From: Polytrichum commune | Lineage: Eukaryota > Streptophyta > Polytrichopsida > Polytrichales > Polytrichaceae | DNA length: 60,000 nt | Direction of reading: 5' to 3' | Assembly: GCA_950295325.1 (NCBI GenBank) | Contig: OX485807.1 | Coordinates: 48,330,440-48,390,439, forward strand | Shown: in pieces, positions 1 through 11,225 of the stretch | Layout: every line of letters begins with the position of its first letter | How positions within the stretch are numbered: position 1 is the first letter of the stretch | Notes under the pieces: model-generated | Seen by the model: only the letters and a program-made list of their open reading frames with translations | The model's database searches: none | Told to the model about the DNA's origin: nothing | Made by a program: the position numbers and the translations under genes

Positions 1-1
1 A

Positions 2-820
2 GGCTTAAGTGAACTAATAGCTTTGCAAACATTAAGAATTGAGCATCGAGCACTACAAGGTGGCTTTAATCCTCACAAGTTGAACAAATTAGTCACCCTC
101 CATGTGTGGAATTGGAGGGGGCCACCAGCTTTTAGCAATGTGGTGAGCTTGGCAGATCTAGAGATACGGGATTCCGGGGGGGGCATTGAAATGATGCCCA
201 ACCTCTTGAATCTAGCAAGATTACAAAGGGTACACATAAGCTACTGCCGCTTTAAGGATGTGTCATGTTTGGGCAACTTGATTTCCTTACGAAGTTTATC
301 AATATCCGAGTGCTATAGCTTGGAGACATTACCTGATATGCACAAGTTGACAAGACTGGAAGAATTGAAAGTGTTCTGGTGCCCAAATATCGCGGTCTGG
401 CCATGGGTGAGCATATCAAAGTCCTCGGACACTCTTTGGGTCGACCAACCTCGAATTGGAACTGGAATGGCGCTACACACTTTGAGACTTGAGAATGTGG
501 GATGCAGAGAGCTACCAGATCTGAGTTTGTTCCCGCAATTGAAAGAGTTGGGTATTTATAATTGTAAGAGGTTGGAGAGGTTGATCAGCACTATGCCCAT
601 GACTGCGTTGGAATGGCTCGACATATTTGATTGCCACGAATTGCAAGAAGTGCCCGATTTGAGTCAGTGTAGACTTTTGAGTCACTGCGACATTCAGTGT
701 TGTGGGAAAATATCTTTGACTGCGGATGAGATTACGAAATTAGAAGCAATGTGTCCTGGGCTGAAAATAGACTTAAGCCAAGCCATATCAGAAGAGGAGG
801 AAAACGATTGGCCCAATTGA
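2..820 (+). CDS. NLR-type leucine-rich-repeat protein, C-terminal part (5' partial)
   Basis: The frame is open from the left edge of the window to a TGA at 818-820, so the gene continues upstream. The first ATG-like start in this frame is not a real start. The translation is a run of irregular plant LRRs: repeated L..L..L.I..C spacings such as LRSLSISECYSLETLPD, LKELGIYNCKRLERL and LEWLDIFDCHELQEVPD, about 24 residues apart. It ends in an acidic tail (EEEENDWPN). The Cys-containing LRR type with LP[D/E] phrases is typical of the LRR half of plant NBS-LRR immune receptors, where it contributes to ligand sensing and autoinhibition in the cytosol. No NB-ARC domain is visible because it would lie to the left. 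A damaged tandem copy of the same 3' end lies at 3.5-4.4 kb. An LRR protein without an NB domain is the alternative. Confidence 0.75.
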   Translation, partial: GLSELIALQTLRIEHRALQGGFNPHKLNKLVTLHVWNWRGPPAFSNVVSLADLEIRDSGGGIEMMPNLLNLARLQRVHISYCRFKDVSCLGNLISLRSLSISECYSLETLPDMHKLTRLEELKVFWCPNIAVWPWVSISKSSDTLWVDQPRIGTGMALHTLRLENVGCRELPDLSLFPQLKELGIYNCKRLERLISTMPMTALEWLDIFDCHELQEVPDLSQCRLLSHCDIQCCGKISLTADEITKLEAMCPGLKIDLSQAISEEEENDWPN

Positions 821-2598
821 TCGGCCGTTTGCAATGGGCATGGCTATGTACAAGTGGATGAAAAATGTGATTAAAACCGTCCTACTTTCAGAGGCTTTGT
901 CTCATACTCATCCATGTATGGTCTCACAAATGTTTAAAGAAACTGAATTTGAAAGTGCAAAGTAGTAGATGGGCTTTCAACTAGTGCATATAAATATGGT
1001 AACCAAAATGTCTTGAGCCATGATATAATGTAGTTCCTGTTTTGTAGATGGTTATGAGGTGGGAAAGTAGATCATTCAAACATTAAATTATGTCTTTAAA
1101 CATCATTTGTTGCATAATTTGAATAGTCTTGGATTGGTGTGGAGTATGTAAACTCGCTCATCATTGGATGAAAGGGTTCAAGTTAAAACAAGACCCCCAC
1201 ATGTTGCGGGTCGATAAAATCCAACATGACCTTACTTACGGTCTAATTGGGGGTGTCTCATGTCAATCCTGAACTAAAAACATCTTTGAAAGGCCTTTTA
1301 CTTTTTATAAAATAATTTTATTTCCACTTACACCTTCCTAATGGTCCCATAATAGTATATGGACATGAAATTTTTTGACATTTTTTAATACATCGAACAC
1401 ATGTATGTACACATGTGATTAATATTTGATATCCTTGGCTTCTCCTCCAAAACACTAATGCTTCAAATACGGCTACTATCCGCAATGGATGTTTGGTCTT
1501 TCACCTTTATAGGTGTAAGGGGCTCAATGTACAATCTACTCCAAAATAAATACTATTGTTATTTATAGGTTTGAATTATGTGACTAAAGGAGAAATTATG
1601 AATATAGTTATATTTGACATGTGATCAACATAGAAAGTGTGCATTTACACCAAAGGATCCAACAAATTGACCACATTGTAAGGCTCGGTTACTAGTGCAC
1701 AAGCCCTACAAGGTTTCGAAACCCAATTTGTCCTAGCAATACATACGCTACTGGAAGATGTGCAATGCTCACATAGGTTGTACAGTGAGTTTGTTGGTAG
1801 ATAGTGATAGTTGCTTGTTGTTTGGCAAAGTTAATGTCTTTTGACATCCACACATATTACCTCTAAAAAAATTTGATGAAAATTTCATATCAAACCAAGA
1901 GAGAATACACAATTGATATGACACATGCTAAACGAGACATTTCACATTTAAGTTAACATGTGTGTTCTTGTGCCAAACGGAACAAAGTACATTGGTATGA
2001 GGGCCTATAGTGGACACTTCCAACTCTACATACTTGTTCCTAAAATGTGTCATTTCCATGCAAAGAACAAGCAATTTTTTTATAAACAAAAAAACAAAAA
2101 AAAAACAAAAAAAAACGGAAATAGAATTTTTTGATGTCTCTCACTTATAAATTATCAAGTGATTACATACCCGAAAACTTCAAGCAGGAGTCTTCACCAT
2201 TCCGCACGGAAGCTAAATTTGGAATAATAATGTTAACTTGAAGAGCGAGCTCCCTTTATGTTGACCAAATGGTTGTTGTGCAACTGGCAGGTGGTATATA
2301 TACTAGGGTGCGGGATCATTGCTTAGCTTATAATTTATTGAACTACTAATTTAGTATACCTAGCTACCTCTTCCAACCATGCAGCTGATTCGGAGCATTG
2401 GAGTGCGCGTATACAAAATTTCACACAAGCGAGTAGTTTGTGTTGTCATAAAATAATTCATTTTTTTGCAAATACGAGGTTGAGTTAGGTCTCTAATTGA
2501 TTTCCACATGTGGCTTGGAACCTACATACTATTCTAGGTGTTTTCATTCCATGAGTGAGAGATGTTCATATCTAATGATTTTTGGAGGACGTTAAGTT
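821..2598. other. Intergenic stretch; 3' flank of the LRR gene, no gene seen
   Basis: This is AT-rich sequence with stops in all frames. The part from about 838 to 1640 is the 3' flank of the LRR gene and is repeated at 4505-5240 (entered separately). An A-rich tract lies at 2078-2116. Confidence 0.6.
838..1640 (+). repeat. Segmental duplication, copy 1 (partner 4505-5240)
   Basis: Long nearly collinear matches exist between this block and 4505-5240. Shared phrases include 'ggctttgtctcatactcatc', 'agtagtagatgggctttcaa' and 'ttgatatccttggcttctcc', in the same order. Together with the LRR fragments this shows a tandem duplication of the 3' half of the LRR locus plus its flank. The copies have diverged by substitutions and small indels, so the duplication is old. 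Confidence 0.8.
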
Positions 2599-2612
2599 CC
2601 CCCCCCCCCCCC
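2599..2612. repeat. Poly-C tract
   Basis: A run of about 14 C residues follows 'gttaagtt'. It sits just outside the foldback repeat that starts near 2670. Such runs are unstable and error-prone in sequencing. Confidence 0.9.
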
Positions 2613-2669
2613 ACACAAACGTTTCGGGGGAGGTAGGTTCGGGCAAGGGTAGCCGCCCGTCGAAAGAAT

Positions 2670-3546
2670 CTAGACTTTCTGGACCCGATTGAATATTGTT
2701 GGCCACCCACCCGACTTCATAAAAACTATTGGCCTTGCATTCTTGGGGGCCACTTATATTGAGTACACTACACCTTCAAGGTCCAAAATCCAATATATAT
2801 GTTCACTACCATTAACTAAATAAGCAATTGACTAGGATTTCATTTTCAAAATGAAACCGCCAACAAAGCATGTAATTAACTCGGAATTCAAAAATATGAC
2901 AAAACCCTCATAAACATTGAATTTATAATTTTTTTGACTTACAATTGAAAGGGCCTTTCTCATTCTAATATGGAACTAAAATTAGTATTTAAAATATGAA
3001 ATAATAATTAATTTAGCATTAAAAATGTCAAATATTGTAGTCTAGTTAATACCTTCTACTTTCACAAAGTATTCATATGCATTTAAACTAATTAAGTGTG
3101 ACTGAATGTAACTAAGTCTAATAAATTATGATTAATCATAATTAAGCCCAATTAAATCAGAAAGTAAGCTTACCAAATTAATGAACCCTAGTAAATTATA
3201 GGTAGTTTTACTGGAGTTGATTCCAGTAAATCATTATTAATTCCTGTAAGTACATTTTATAATTAATTAGGCTTAATTAATTTGGTAAGTGCTAATGAGG
3301 GTTTTGTAATATTTTTGATTCCCAAGTTAATTACATGCTTTAGTGGTGCTTTCACTTTGAAAATGAAATCCTAGTCAATTGCTTATTTATTCACTGAAAG
3401 TGAACACACATATTGGATTTTGGACCTTGAAGGTGAAGTGCACTCAATATGGGATTTGTGGATAAGTGGCCTTCAAGAATGCAAGGGCAATGATTTTTTT
3501 GAAGTCGGGCGGGTGGGCAACAATTTTCGGTCAAGTCCAAAAAATC
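2670..3546. repeat. Foldback repeat with ~245-bp inverted arms
   Basis: The left arm (about 2670-2911) and the right arm (about 3295-3546) are imperfect reverse complements over their full length. For example 'caaggtccaaaatccaatat' at 2778 pairs with 'atattggattttggaccttg' near 3410, and 'gcaattgactaggatttcat' at 2824 with its complement near 3366. The ~380-bp centre is very AT-rich and holds a smaller inversion. I found no target duplication and no ORF. The right arm abuts the broken LRR copy. It could be a MITE or an inverted duplication that yields hairpin RNA. Confidence 0.75.
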
Positions 3547-4437
3547 GAAGTCCTCAGACACTCTTTGGGTCGACCAACCTCGAATTGGAACTGCAATGGC
3601 GCTACACACTTTGACACTTGGGGAAGTGGGATGCACAGAGCTACCAAATTAAGTGGGATGAGTTTGTTCCCGGAATTGAAAGAGTTGAGAATTATTGAGT
3701 ATTAGTGGTTGTCCGAGGTTGGAGAGGTTGATTAGCTCATGACGACGTTGGAACGGATTGACACAAGAAGTGTTAGAGAATTAGAATTAGATAATTAGAA
3801 TCAATCTAATTAGGCAATCTGATGTATTAGTTAAGACCAGCAATGGCCATATGAGCCTTAAGGTAGACATGGCCATTTGAGCCTTAGGATGGATACCCTG
3901 GTCCAGGGTATAAGATATTAGTAGTTAACTTCATGCAGCCCCTAGTATCCCGAGGATATCAGCCAACATGGGTTAACACTAGAGATTAGTCCCCGGATAT
4001 CCCGAGGGTACCAGATTGTAATTAGACTTAAATAGATACTAACCCCGGTTATCTCCAGGGTATATACCTAGCTATAACCGGATATCGGCCTAGGCATGTA
4101 TGGCTAGCCTTACCGGTGAAGGCAATAATGACAAGTGGCAGACTTATTGTTTGATTAATTTTACTATTATAAAACTCCCTCTTCTACCACTCTCGGTAGT
4201 TCTAGAGGATTACACCGATATACTGTCCAATTACTATCTACCTTATTATCCTCTCACAACAAGAAGTGCAAAAAATTGACACAAGAAGAAATTGCAAGAA
4301 GCACCCGATTTGTAAACTTTTGAGATGCTGCTGGCTTTGTTTTTGTGAGAGCATGTCTTTGACTCTGGATGAGATTACGAAACTAGAAGCAATGTGTCCT
4401 GGGCTGACAGTAGACTTACACTTCTAGCAAGCCATGG
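3543..4437 (+). pseudogene. Broken tandem copy of the LRR gene end, split by a solo LTR
   Basis: Two pieces match the intact LRR end. Bases 3543-3770 correspond to about 415-620 (shared 'cactctttgggtcgaccaac'). Bases 4262-4437 correspond to about 640-790 (shared 'gatgagattacgaaa', 'gaagcaatgtgtcctgggct'). Between them lies a 491-bp solo LTR with a target duplication. Frameshifts, in-frame stops and deletions remove any continuous reading frame. The upstream end is cut by the foldback repeat. The fragment is not expected to give protein. Confidence 0.8.
3771..4261. mobile_element. Solo LTR with 5-bp target-site duplication
   Basis: The block starts TGTTAG and ends CACAACA, giving TG...CA termini with short inverted ends TGTT/AACA. 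It is flanked on both sides by AGAAG (3766-3770 and 4262-4266), a 5-bp duplication typical of LTR-retrotransposon integration. Inside, 'tataaaactccctc' near 4169 looks like an LTR TATA and transcription start. No internal coding region is present, so this is the product of LTR-LTR recombination. The size and termini suggest Ty1/copia, but without an internal region this is uncertain. It splits the duplicated LRR sequence. Confidence 0.85.
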
Positions 4438-4504
4438 AAGAGGGGCAAAACGATTGGGCCATTTCATTGGGCTTTTGATACTTGTAGTTGCAGGCTTGAA
4501 ATGG

Positions 4505-5240
4505 GCATGGCTATGTACAATTGGATGAAACACATGTGATTGAAACTGCCCTACTTTCAAAGGCTTTGTCTCATACTCATCCATGTATGGTCTCACAAAT
4601 GTTCCAAAATGTGAATTTGAAAGTGCAAAGTAGTAGATGGGCTTTCAACTAGTGCATATAGCTATGGTAACCAAAATGTCCTGGGCCATTATACAATGTA
4701 GTTCCGGTTTTGTAGATGGTTGTGAGGTGGAAAAGTAGATCATTCAAACATTATATTGTGTCCTTAAACATCAGTTGTTACATGTTTTGAAATGTCTTGG
4801 ATTGGTGTGGAGTATGTAAACTCATTCATTGTTGGATGAAAGGGTTCAACTTAAAACAAGACCCCTACATGTTGTAGGCCGATTATATTCAACTGGACCC
4901 TTATTATAGTCTAATTGTGTCTAACCGCATACAGACACAAAAAGTTCTTGGCCTTTCTTAATACATTGAATGCATGCATGTGTATATAAACACTTGCACA
5001 TGTGATTAGTATTTGATATCCTTGGCTTCTCCACCCAAACACTAGTGCTTCAAATCTGGCTAGTATTGGCAATGGATGTTTAGTCTTTGACCCTTAAAGG
5101 TCTAAGGGGCTCAATGTACGATCTACTCCAAAATAAATAGTATTATTTTTCATAGGTTTGAATTATGTGACTAAAGAAGAAAATATGAAGATAGTTATAT
5201 TTGACATGTAACCAATACACAAAGTGTGCATTTACACCAA
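4505..5240 (+). repeat. Segmental duplication, copy 2 (partner 838-1640)
   Basis: Collinear with the 3' flank of the intact LRR gene. It confirms that the broken LRR copy and its flank were duplicated as one block. Confidence 0.8.
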
Positions 5241-5882
5241 AGGACATTCTAATCGTGTAATTGAACTTGAATCATCAAGTGCGTTGATGTATTCAACTGA
5301 ATTTATAAGTACATACTTTTGATGAATGAGTTAATTTTTTTTAGGCTATTTTTGACGAAATCAGCTAGAAGTGGAAGTAAAGTAGCTCAAAATACATGTT
5401 TTTGTGCTTGTGAAGGCTCGTGTCTAGTGCATGTCGGATGCGAGGGCTTACCTCATGATTCCCATATGCTCAAAGATTGCAATAGTGGGGCAAGAGGTGA
5501 GTCCCAAGAGTGCAAGGTCATTCAACAATTTGATAGTTGACATTCATCCGCCCAAATCCTTTTTTGGGCACTACAATAATCTGCCCAAATCCCAATCCAT
5601 AATGACTTAACGACGTAGCCTCGCGAAGTTCAAGCATTGGCCTATCCTCTAAACCATCAAAAAGGACCCATTGGTTGTTTTTCTTTTCAAGGAAAGGACC
5701 TGCCCCTAAAAAAAAAAGCACCCGGTGGACACAAGCACAATAGCTCATGAGCTTAGTCAAAAGCGTTACATAGCACTTGAATTGATTGGATTCAAGCTAA
5801 GTTGGAATAGATAAGTTGGGTGAAGCACCAAAGGGCTTATGCATTTGGAGATAGATGTATAACCTAGTACAGTAATTACACT
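5241..5882. other. No gene seen
   Basis: Short ORFs exist on both strands (for example 5518-5760 minus), but none has recognisable domains or coding bias. I see nothing else here. Confidence 0.5.
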
Positions 5883-6092
5883 GAGTATCTCAATTAGTGC
5901 TTGTTACTGTTTGGTGTTACACAGTGCAATAATGTCTTACTCAAGATTTCAATTTTTTACTAACGAAAGTTCATTTGGTTGTTTGGTCACTATAAATCAT
6001 AAATGACTTTGCTTGGTAAAATATTACATTCTCATCAAACACTTATAGCATTGCTTAACTACACATAGTAACACGCACTAATTGGGATAATC
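5883..6092. mobile_element. Small MITE with terminal inverted repeats
   Basis: The ends 'caattagtgcttgttact' (5891) and 'agtaacacgcactaattg' (to 6084) are reverse complements with one or two mismatches. The match extends outward through TATC/GATA-like bases. The ~200-bp interior is AT-rich without an ORF. No certain target duplication is visible, so the superfamily is open. Confidence 0.5.
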
Positions 6093-6877
6093 GATGTAGC
6101 TTCCTTGATGCTTGACATTTAAAAGTGTCAAGAGGCAGATTGTGTTATCCTCTTATGAATAAATTGAAGCTAGAGGGAAAGAGGAAGGCAATCACGTTTG
6201 GGATGACCTTCAACTTTAGGGTTGGTTGGAGAGCCTTTCTCACTTTATCATTTGTATCTCCATGCTTTAGGCCCAAGAAACTTGAGCTTCAAATCAACCC
6301 CTTATACACTTACTTTTAAGACTCAAGATTGGACCCAACTTGAAGATCGGATTCTCAAACTAGGAGGTATTTTCTCTAGTGGAGATTGTCGAGATTTTGC
6401 GGAAAGTGATATCTAAATAGCACCACTTCAGTTTTTCATACCTTGGACCTAGACCCTAGTGTAAACTCATGCAGTCCCAAATTTTGCTCTTCACCAATAG
6501 GATTGCTCTATTTGGGAGTTTCGTTGGTGCTGGCTGCCAAGGTATGTTGTCTTATTACTTAGGGGGTGCCCTTTCATCGAGCTTTAGGGAACAAATTCAA
6601 AAAATAGGGTCCTAGGGTTCCCAAAAGTTTCCAATGTAATGAACTAATGAGGGAGGGGAGGTGTCGGAGTTGGGTGGAGCCCATCTCCATGAAGGGAATT
6701 TAGAAGCACTTACATGGGAGAGGCAAGTACCGAAAATAAAGAACAAAATCTCTCTAAATATGACAAGGTTAAGCATGATTTCAAGGACAGGAAGATTCCT
6801 TCCTATTCCTTTGCTATGATTGGTTGGCTAGAGTGTCGGAAATAGGACACTTGGTGAGGGTATTTTGAGCCAAGTTA

Positions 6878-8018
6878 CAGTCCTACCTCTTTAATTTGAC
6901 ACATTTGGGAAACGAGAAAACCGTCGTATTATGGAGGTGTCACGAATTCAATAATATGACAATTTGGACCTCTTTGTCATAATAACAAGGTGCTTCATGA
7001 AAACACATATTGGATATTTGGCCACATATATAAAATAAATATTATTTCAAGTGTCCTTACAAATACGCAAATTTCTCTCATGAAATCTATGTGGATTTGA
7101 AGAAGAAACCGATAGTCCGTTGGTGTTGCCACTTCAAATTAGCGACATATATTTTATTCAACTTCTTCTGATATGGCTTGCCATTTCATTACGTATGTAG
7201 GAGTAAAATGTAATGAGTTGTCCATAAAAAATGTAGCCAACAATTGAGCATGGTGTTGGGCATCTTTTGGTTTTACAATAGGTGGAGGTTAATCAAATTC
7301 TAAAACTAAAGCAACCTTCAAATGGTCATAACTCTACCACTACAACTCATAATTGAGAAAAACTACCACCAAAAGAAGCGCAATATATCAATAGGTTTCC
7401 AACAATATGTAGATCATAATTGACCTCAAAATGTGCTAAAGAACATCGTTGTCTTGAATTTAACTTTTAATACTAAATTAGCCTTCAAATGCTCATAACT
7501 TTTGCCACTACAATTCATAATTGAGCAAAATCACCACCAAAAGAAGCGCAACTTCAATAGCTTCCAACAATATGCAAAACAAAGCAATATGATAAATATT
7601 GAGTTCAAAATGCTCGAAAACAAATTACTCACCTTGGTTTAGGGTTCAAGTGAAAAACTATCGCGAAAGAGACAGAAGCTCATGAGTCTCTTTCATTAGG
7701 TTTAGAGATAGAAAACCTAGTTCCTTTAGTTCCCATGTTTTAACATCATTTTACATTGAATTTCTCTTTTATCTACATTTCATATGTGATAGTTACATAA
7801 ATTTCATATTAATTATGTGGTTATACATGTGTGGGACCCACCATATATGCATTTATCACCTCTATAATATGACATTATGGGGGTCTAGGAGTGTCGTGTT
7901 AACAATGTCGCAATCGTATTATAGAGGTAGATTCTAACTAGAAAGTTTGGTTTACAAAATTTGTGTCGTTATATCGAGGTTGTTGTATTATCGAGTGTCC
8001 TATTAAGAGGTACGAGTG
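6878..8018. mobile_element. Pogo/Tc1-mariner-like non-autonomous element
   Basis: It begins CAGTCCTACCTCTTTAAT and ends ATTAAGAGGTACGAGTG, which are related inverted ends flanked on both sides by TA (6876-6877 and 8019-8020). The interior repeats variants such as 'cgtattatggaggt', 'cctctataatatgaca' and 'cgtattatagaggt', the pattern of pogo-type elements with CCTCTATAA-rich ends. An imperfect direct repeat (about 7313-7410 and 7490-7585) lies inside. No transposase ORF is visible in 1.1 kb, so it would depend on a partner. Confidence 0.6.
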
Positions 8019-8433
8019 TAGTGTGTAATCAACTCATTGTGTCAAATTCCAAGATACACGAAGAGTGTATAAAGATAGTCTTAGTGGCAATAAGTTAAGG
8101 GTTTAGGGATTATCCAAAAATGATAATATAATTTCAAAAAAATATAACAGTCTTTTTTGTTCACTTCCTCCACATAGAAAAAAAAATTCATGCCAATTGT
8201 CAATATACATAAATTGCAAAAATGCTCAAGATGTAGTCCTCTATAATAGGGCAACATACATTAGTTTACAATCCACCCTAAGTTTACCATCGATTCTTAC
8301 TTGCAATAGAAAAAGTAAAAAAGTAAAAAGTAACAGAAAACAAAATAATACAAAGATATAGGAGAAGTAAAATCTTAAATCACTTTTACTTTAGGTTTAT
8401 CCCAAATTTACTTTTTCCCATTGTTTCACGCCC

Positions 8434-8440
8434 TATAAAG
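8434..8440 (+). promoter_or_regulatory. Possible TATA box of the RRM gene
   Basis: TATAAAG lies in 'cgccctataaagag', about 224 bp upstream of the ATG at 8664. Position and sequence fit a plant core promoter; nothing else supports it. Confidence 0.3.
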
Positions 8441-8663
8441 AGATAATTCGACCAACTATCATTAGACCACTTTTCTTTTCACCATTTGTTTTTGGTAGAG
8501 AGAGCCGGTGTGTGCTTGAACAACTTCCTATTCCATGGCGAAGACCATGTGATTTTCTCTTGGGAGTCCAAAACATAACAATTGTCACAATATTGATCAT
8601 CCTCATGAAATAAAATGTTTGCATCCTCTTGAACATCAATCTAAGTTAGTTTCGTGTGTGATC

Positions 8664-9404
8664 ATGGATCCAAGCATCCCTACTCTTCTTCCAAGTGAGT
8701 CGAACATAGAAACGGTGTCGAATGCTAGTAGTAATCCCACTACTATTAGCCCTTACCGCATTTTCGTCCGAAGCCTTCCACCTAACACATCCGAAGAAAC
8801 ACTTCGAGCTTATTTCAATCAGATGGGAAGTGTGGTGGATGCATCGATATTTCTCGACCCATTTGGCATCCCACTCGACCTTGCCATGGTCTCGTTTCGT
8901 GACGAGTGTGTAGTCGATTTCTTCGTGCAAAAACGGTTTCACGAATTTTTGGGTTCCCAAATCGAGACGGTTGAGTTTCTTTCATTAGCAATGGAACAAC
9001 GATTTGGTGCAAGAATCGTTGACGATGTTTCACGAGATGCATCAAGAAACGATCACAACAATTTGCATCTTGGAAATTTGCACACCATCTCCCCTAAACC
9101 ACAACCTCAAGTGCCTCCGGGCATGTCGAAAGATACAATCGTTGTGCTCAATCTTCGACCCAAACTTACGAAGGAAGTTTTGCGGTCCTACTTCGATCGC
9201 TTCGGGGTCGTCAAAAGTGTGGCGATGGCAAGGAAGGGAAGTAAGAAGAAACGAGCGCAAGGTTTTCATGGTTTCGTGACCTTTGTGTCCGAAGAAAGTG
9301 TGAGAGATGCGCTCTTATTGGACGACGAGGATGACGAGGCCAATGAGGAAGCCTTTCACGAACTTCTCGGAGTGAAGGTGCAAGTCAAGCGTAGTTGGAG
9401 GTGA
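8664..9404 (+). CDS. Two-RRM RNA-binding protein, intronless
   Basis: This encodes 246 aa from ATG 8664. The frame is open 15 codons further up but without an ATG. RRM1 is about residues 31-107: RNP2-like IFVRSL, with the RNP1 position degenerate (LAMVSF). RRM2 is about residues 157-246: RNP2 VVLNLR and RNP1 GFHGFVTF, with KRSW at the end. The arrangement resembles hnRNP/Musashi-type or plastid RNA-binding proteins with tandem RRMs, but no orthologue is recognised. RRM2 carries an acidic insert (DDEDDEANEE) before its last strand. A Pro/His-rich linker joins the domains. There is no clear transit peptide. It probably binds RNA. Lack of introns could mean a retrogene. RRM1 lacks the usual RNP1 aromatic residues and may not bind RNA itself. 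Confidence 0.75.
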   Translation: MDPSIPTLLPSESNIETVSNASSNPTTISPYRIFVRSLPPNTSEETLRAYFNQMGSVVDASIFLDPFGIPLDLAMVSFRDECVVDFFVQKRFHEFLGSQIETVEFLSLAMEQRFGARIVDDVSRDASRNDHNNLHLGNLHTISPKPQPQVPPGMSKDTIVVLNLRPKLTKEVLRSYFDRFGVVKSVAMARKGSKKKRAQGFHGFVTFVSEESVRDALLLDDEDDEANEEAFHELLGVKVQVKRSWR

Positions 9405-10247
9405 AAGAAATGGGTTAGGTTATAATTAAGTAACATGGAATAGAGTTACGTGTAAAGTTTTTCAAGGAGGCACGAAACATGTGTCTAAGTAAATCTAGAC
9501 AATAAATTTGAAGTCTTGGCTTTTTGGTTGCTTCGATTATGTGGGTGGATTCGTCGATACACTTTTGATATACATAAGTTTTGTGGGAGATAATAGATGT
9601 TAGTGTTTGTGAAAACATCACATTTATATGTAATGTTTTTTTCTCAAGGTTGACTTAGTTTCTAGTCTTGTGGAACTTGAACTTGAACTTTGGAAAAAGT
9701 TGTAGTTGGGAACAACTTGTGTAGTTGACAAAAGCTGCCTCCAAAGACCAAGTCAAGCCGGCATTCCTTGCATTTGAGAAAACGACATATATGACATTTT
9801 TTCGTGCCATTTGACGTTTTCATGAATACCATGTTATGTGAATCCTTGAATATTATGCTAATAAAAATATGATGGAGAAATCTAAATTCATAATTTTGGA
9901 TGTTAGATCTACATAGATAAATGTTGCATAGTGAAAATACAATCAAAACAAGTGCTATGATATTATCATAAACAATCATGCATATTCTATCGTAAGATCT
10001 TATCATACAATCTTATCGCAAGATCCTATGATAAAATTCAACATGTTATAATTTTGGACTTGGACTTAGTCCAATTTTGCTTAAATAGCACACACTAAAA
10101 CAAAAGTAAGTTGACTCTATGTAGAATTTCTTCTTCATAGGGGGATAACCGTCAACATAGAAGTCCTGCAAAGTAAATGTCACTTGTAGCTATTGAAATT
10201 TAGCATGTCCTTTTATCAAATGATATTTTGGAATCTACTATCAATGG

Positions 10248-10248
<1 letters not shown>
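9405..10248. other. 3' flank of the RRM gene, no gene seen
   Basis: AT-rich sequence. A repeated short motif 'cttatcataca/cttatcgcaagatc' lies near 10000. No ORF with coding character was found. Confidence 0.5.

Positions 10249-10280
<32 letters not shown>
10249..10280. repeat. (TTA)n microsatellite
   Basis: About ten uninterrupted TTA units. Confidence 0.95.
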
Positions 10281-10544
10281 TGGCATTGAAGTGCTCAAAC
10301 ATTTTTTTTAAGGGTTTTGAATATGACAATTTTGTTTGCAAGGAGACTAGTTTGAGACTCCTATGAATCTCGATGTCACTTGAGAGGCAATTTTAAAAGT
10401 TAACATTCGCATCACGCAAGTTCATCAACTAGGCTTAAATCCCCAAAATGCAACCATGTTACCCTTTGCTATACCCCGGTTCAACCTCTTGCCACAAACC
10501 AAGTTGGTTTATGAGATAAAGTGTAACATAGATGGTGCTTAAAC

Positions 10545-11225
10545 CAATACTACAATGTCTCACCCAAAACCAACCCCCTAATACATTGCACAATAAATGA
10601 TAACCGATACCGAGAATGTCTACCACCTGAACGTGAGTTGATTTAGAAACCATCTACTAATAAAACTTTGAATCCTTATAAAGTTTGCATATGAAAATTT
10701 AGATTTTACATATTTTGATGTGTTGAAATCCCTCTCAATTACTAACAAGAATCATTTGGAACTCTAGAATATAATGATATTAAGAAGGAATACCAATAAT
10801 ATTACGTGATATGTTCTAACGCTTAAAGTGACCCTGGTTTCAACACTATCTACTTTTAACCATATTTCAACATCTATCTTTAACCTTATTTGTTCCTGGA
10901 CCAACACCCCACTGCCCCACCCAAAAAGCAACCCCTTAAAATCTGGCAATATAAGTGAATATTGATATTGAGAACATCATGTCCATTTGTTGATTTGAAG
11001 TCATCTCCCAATAAAACATTTTACCCTGATACTTTTTGCATGTGCAATTCAAATAAAACATAGTTTGGTGTATTGAGATCATTCTCCTATCAAATGTTAA
11101 TGAGAATCATTTGAAACTCTATCTAATCATAATTACAATAATATATGATATGCTAAATGTTTAAAGTGACTATGATTTCAACATCATCTACCTTTAACCT
11201 TATTTCAACATGTATGATTTTTTTG
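10545..11225. repeat. Imperfect tandem duplication, unit ~350 bp
   Basis: Copy 1 (about 10545-10900) and copy 2 (about 10905-11225) share in order: 'ctcaccc..aaccaaccccc'-like text, 'aataaaac.tt', 'agaatcatttg.aactct' and 'taaagtgac...gatttcaacaccatct'-like text. The copies are diverged by substitutions and indels. No protein is encoded. Confidence 0.65.
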
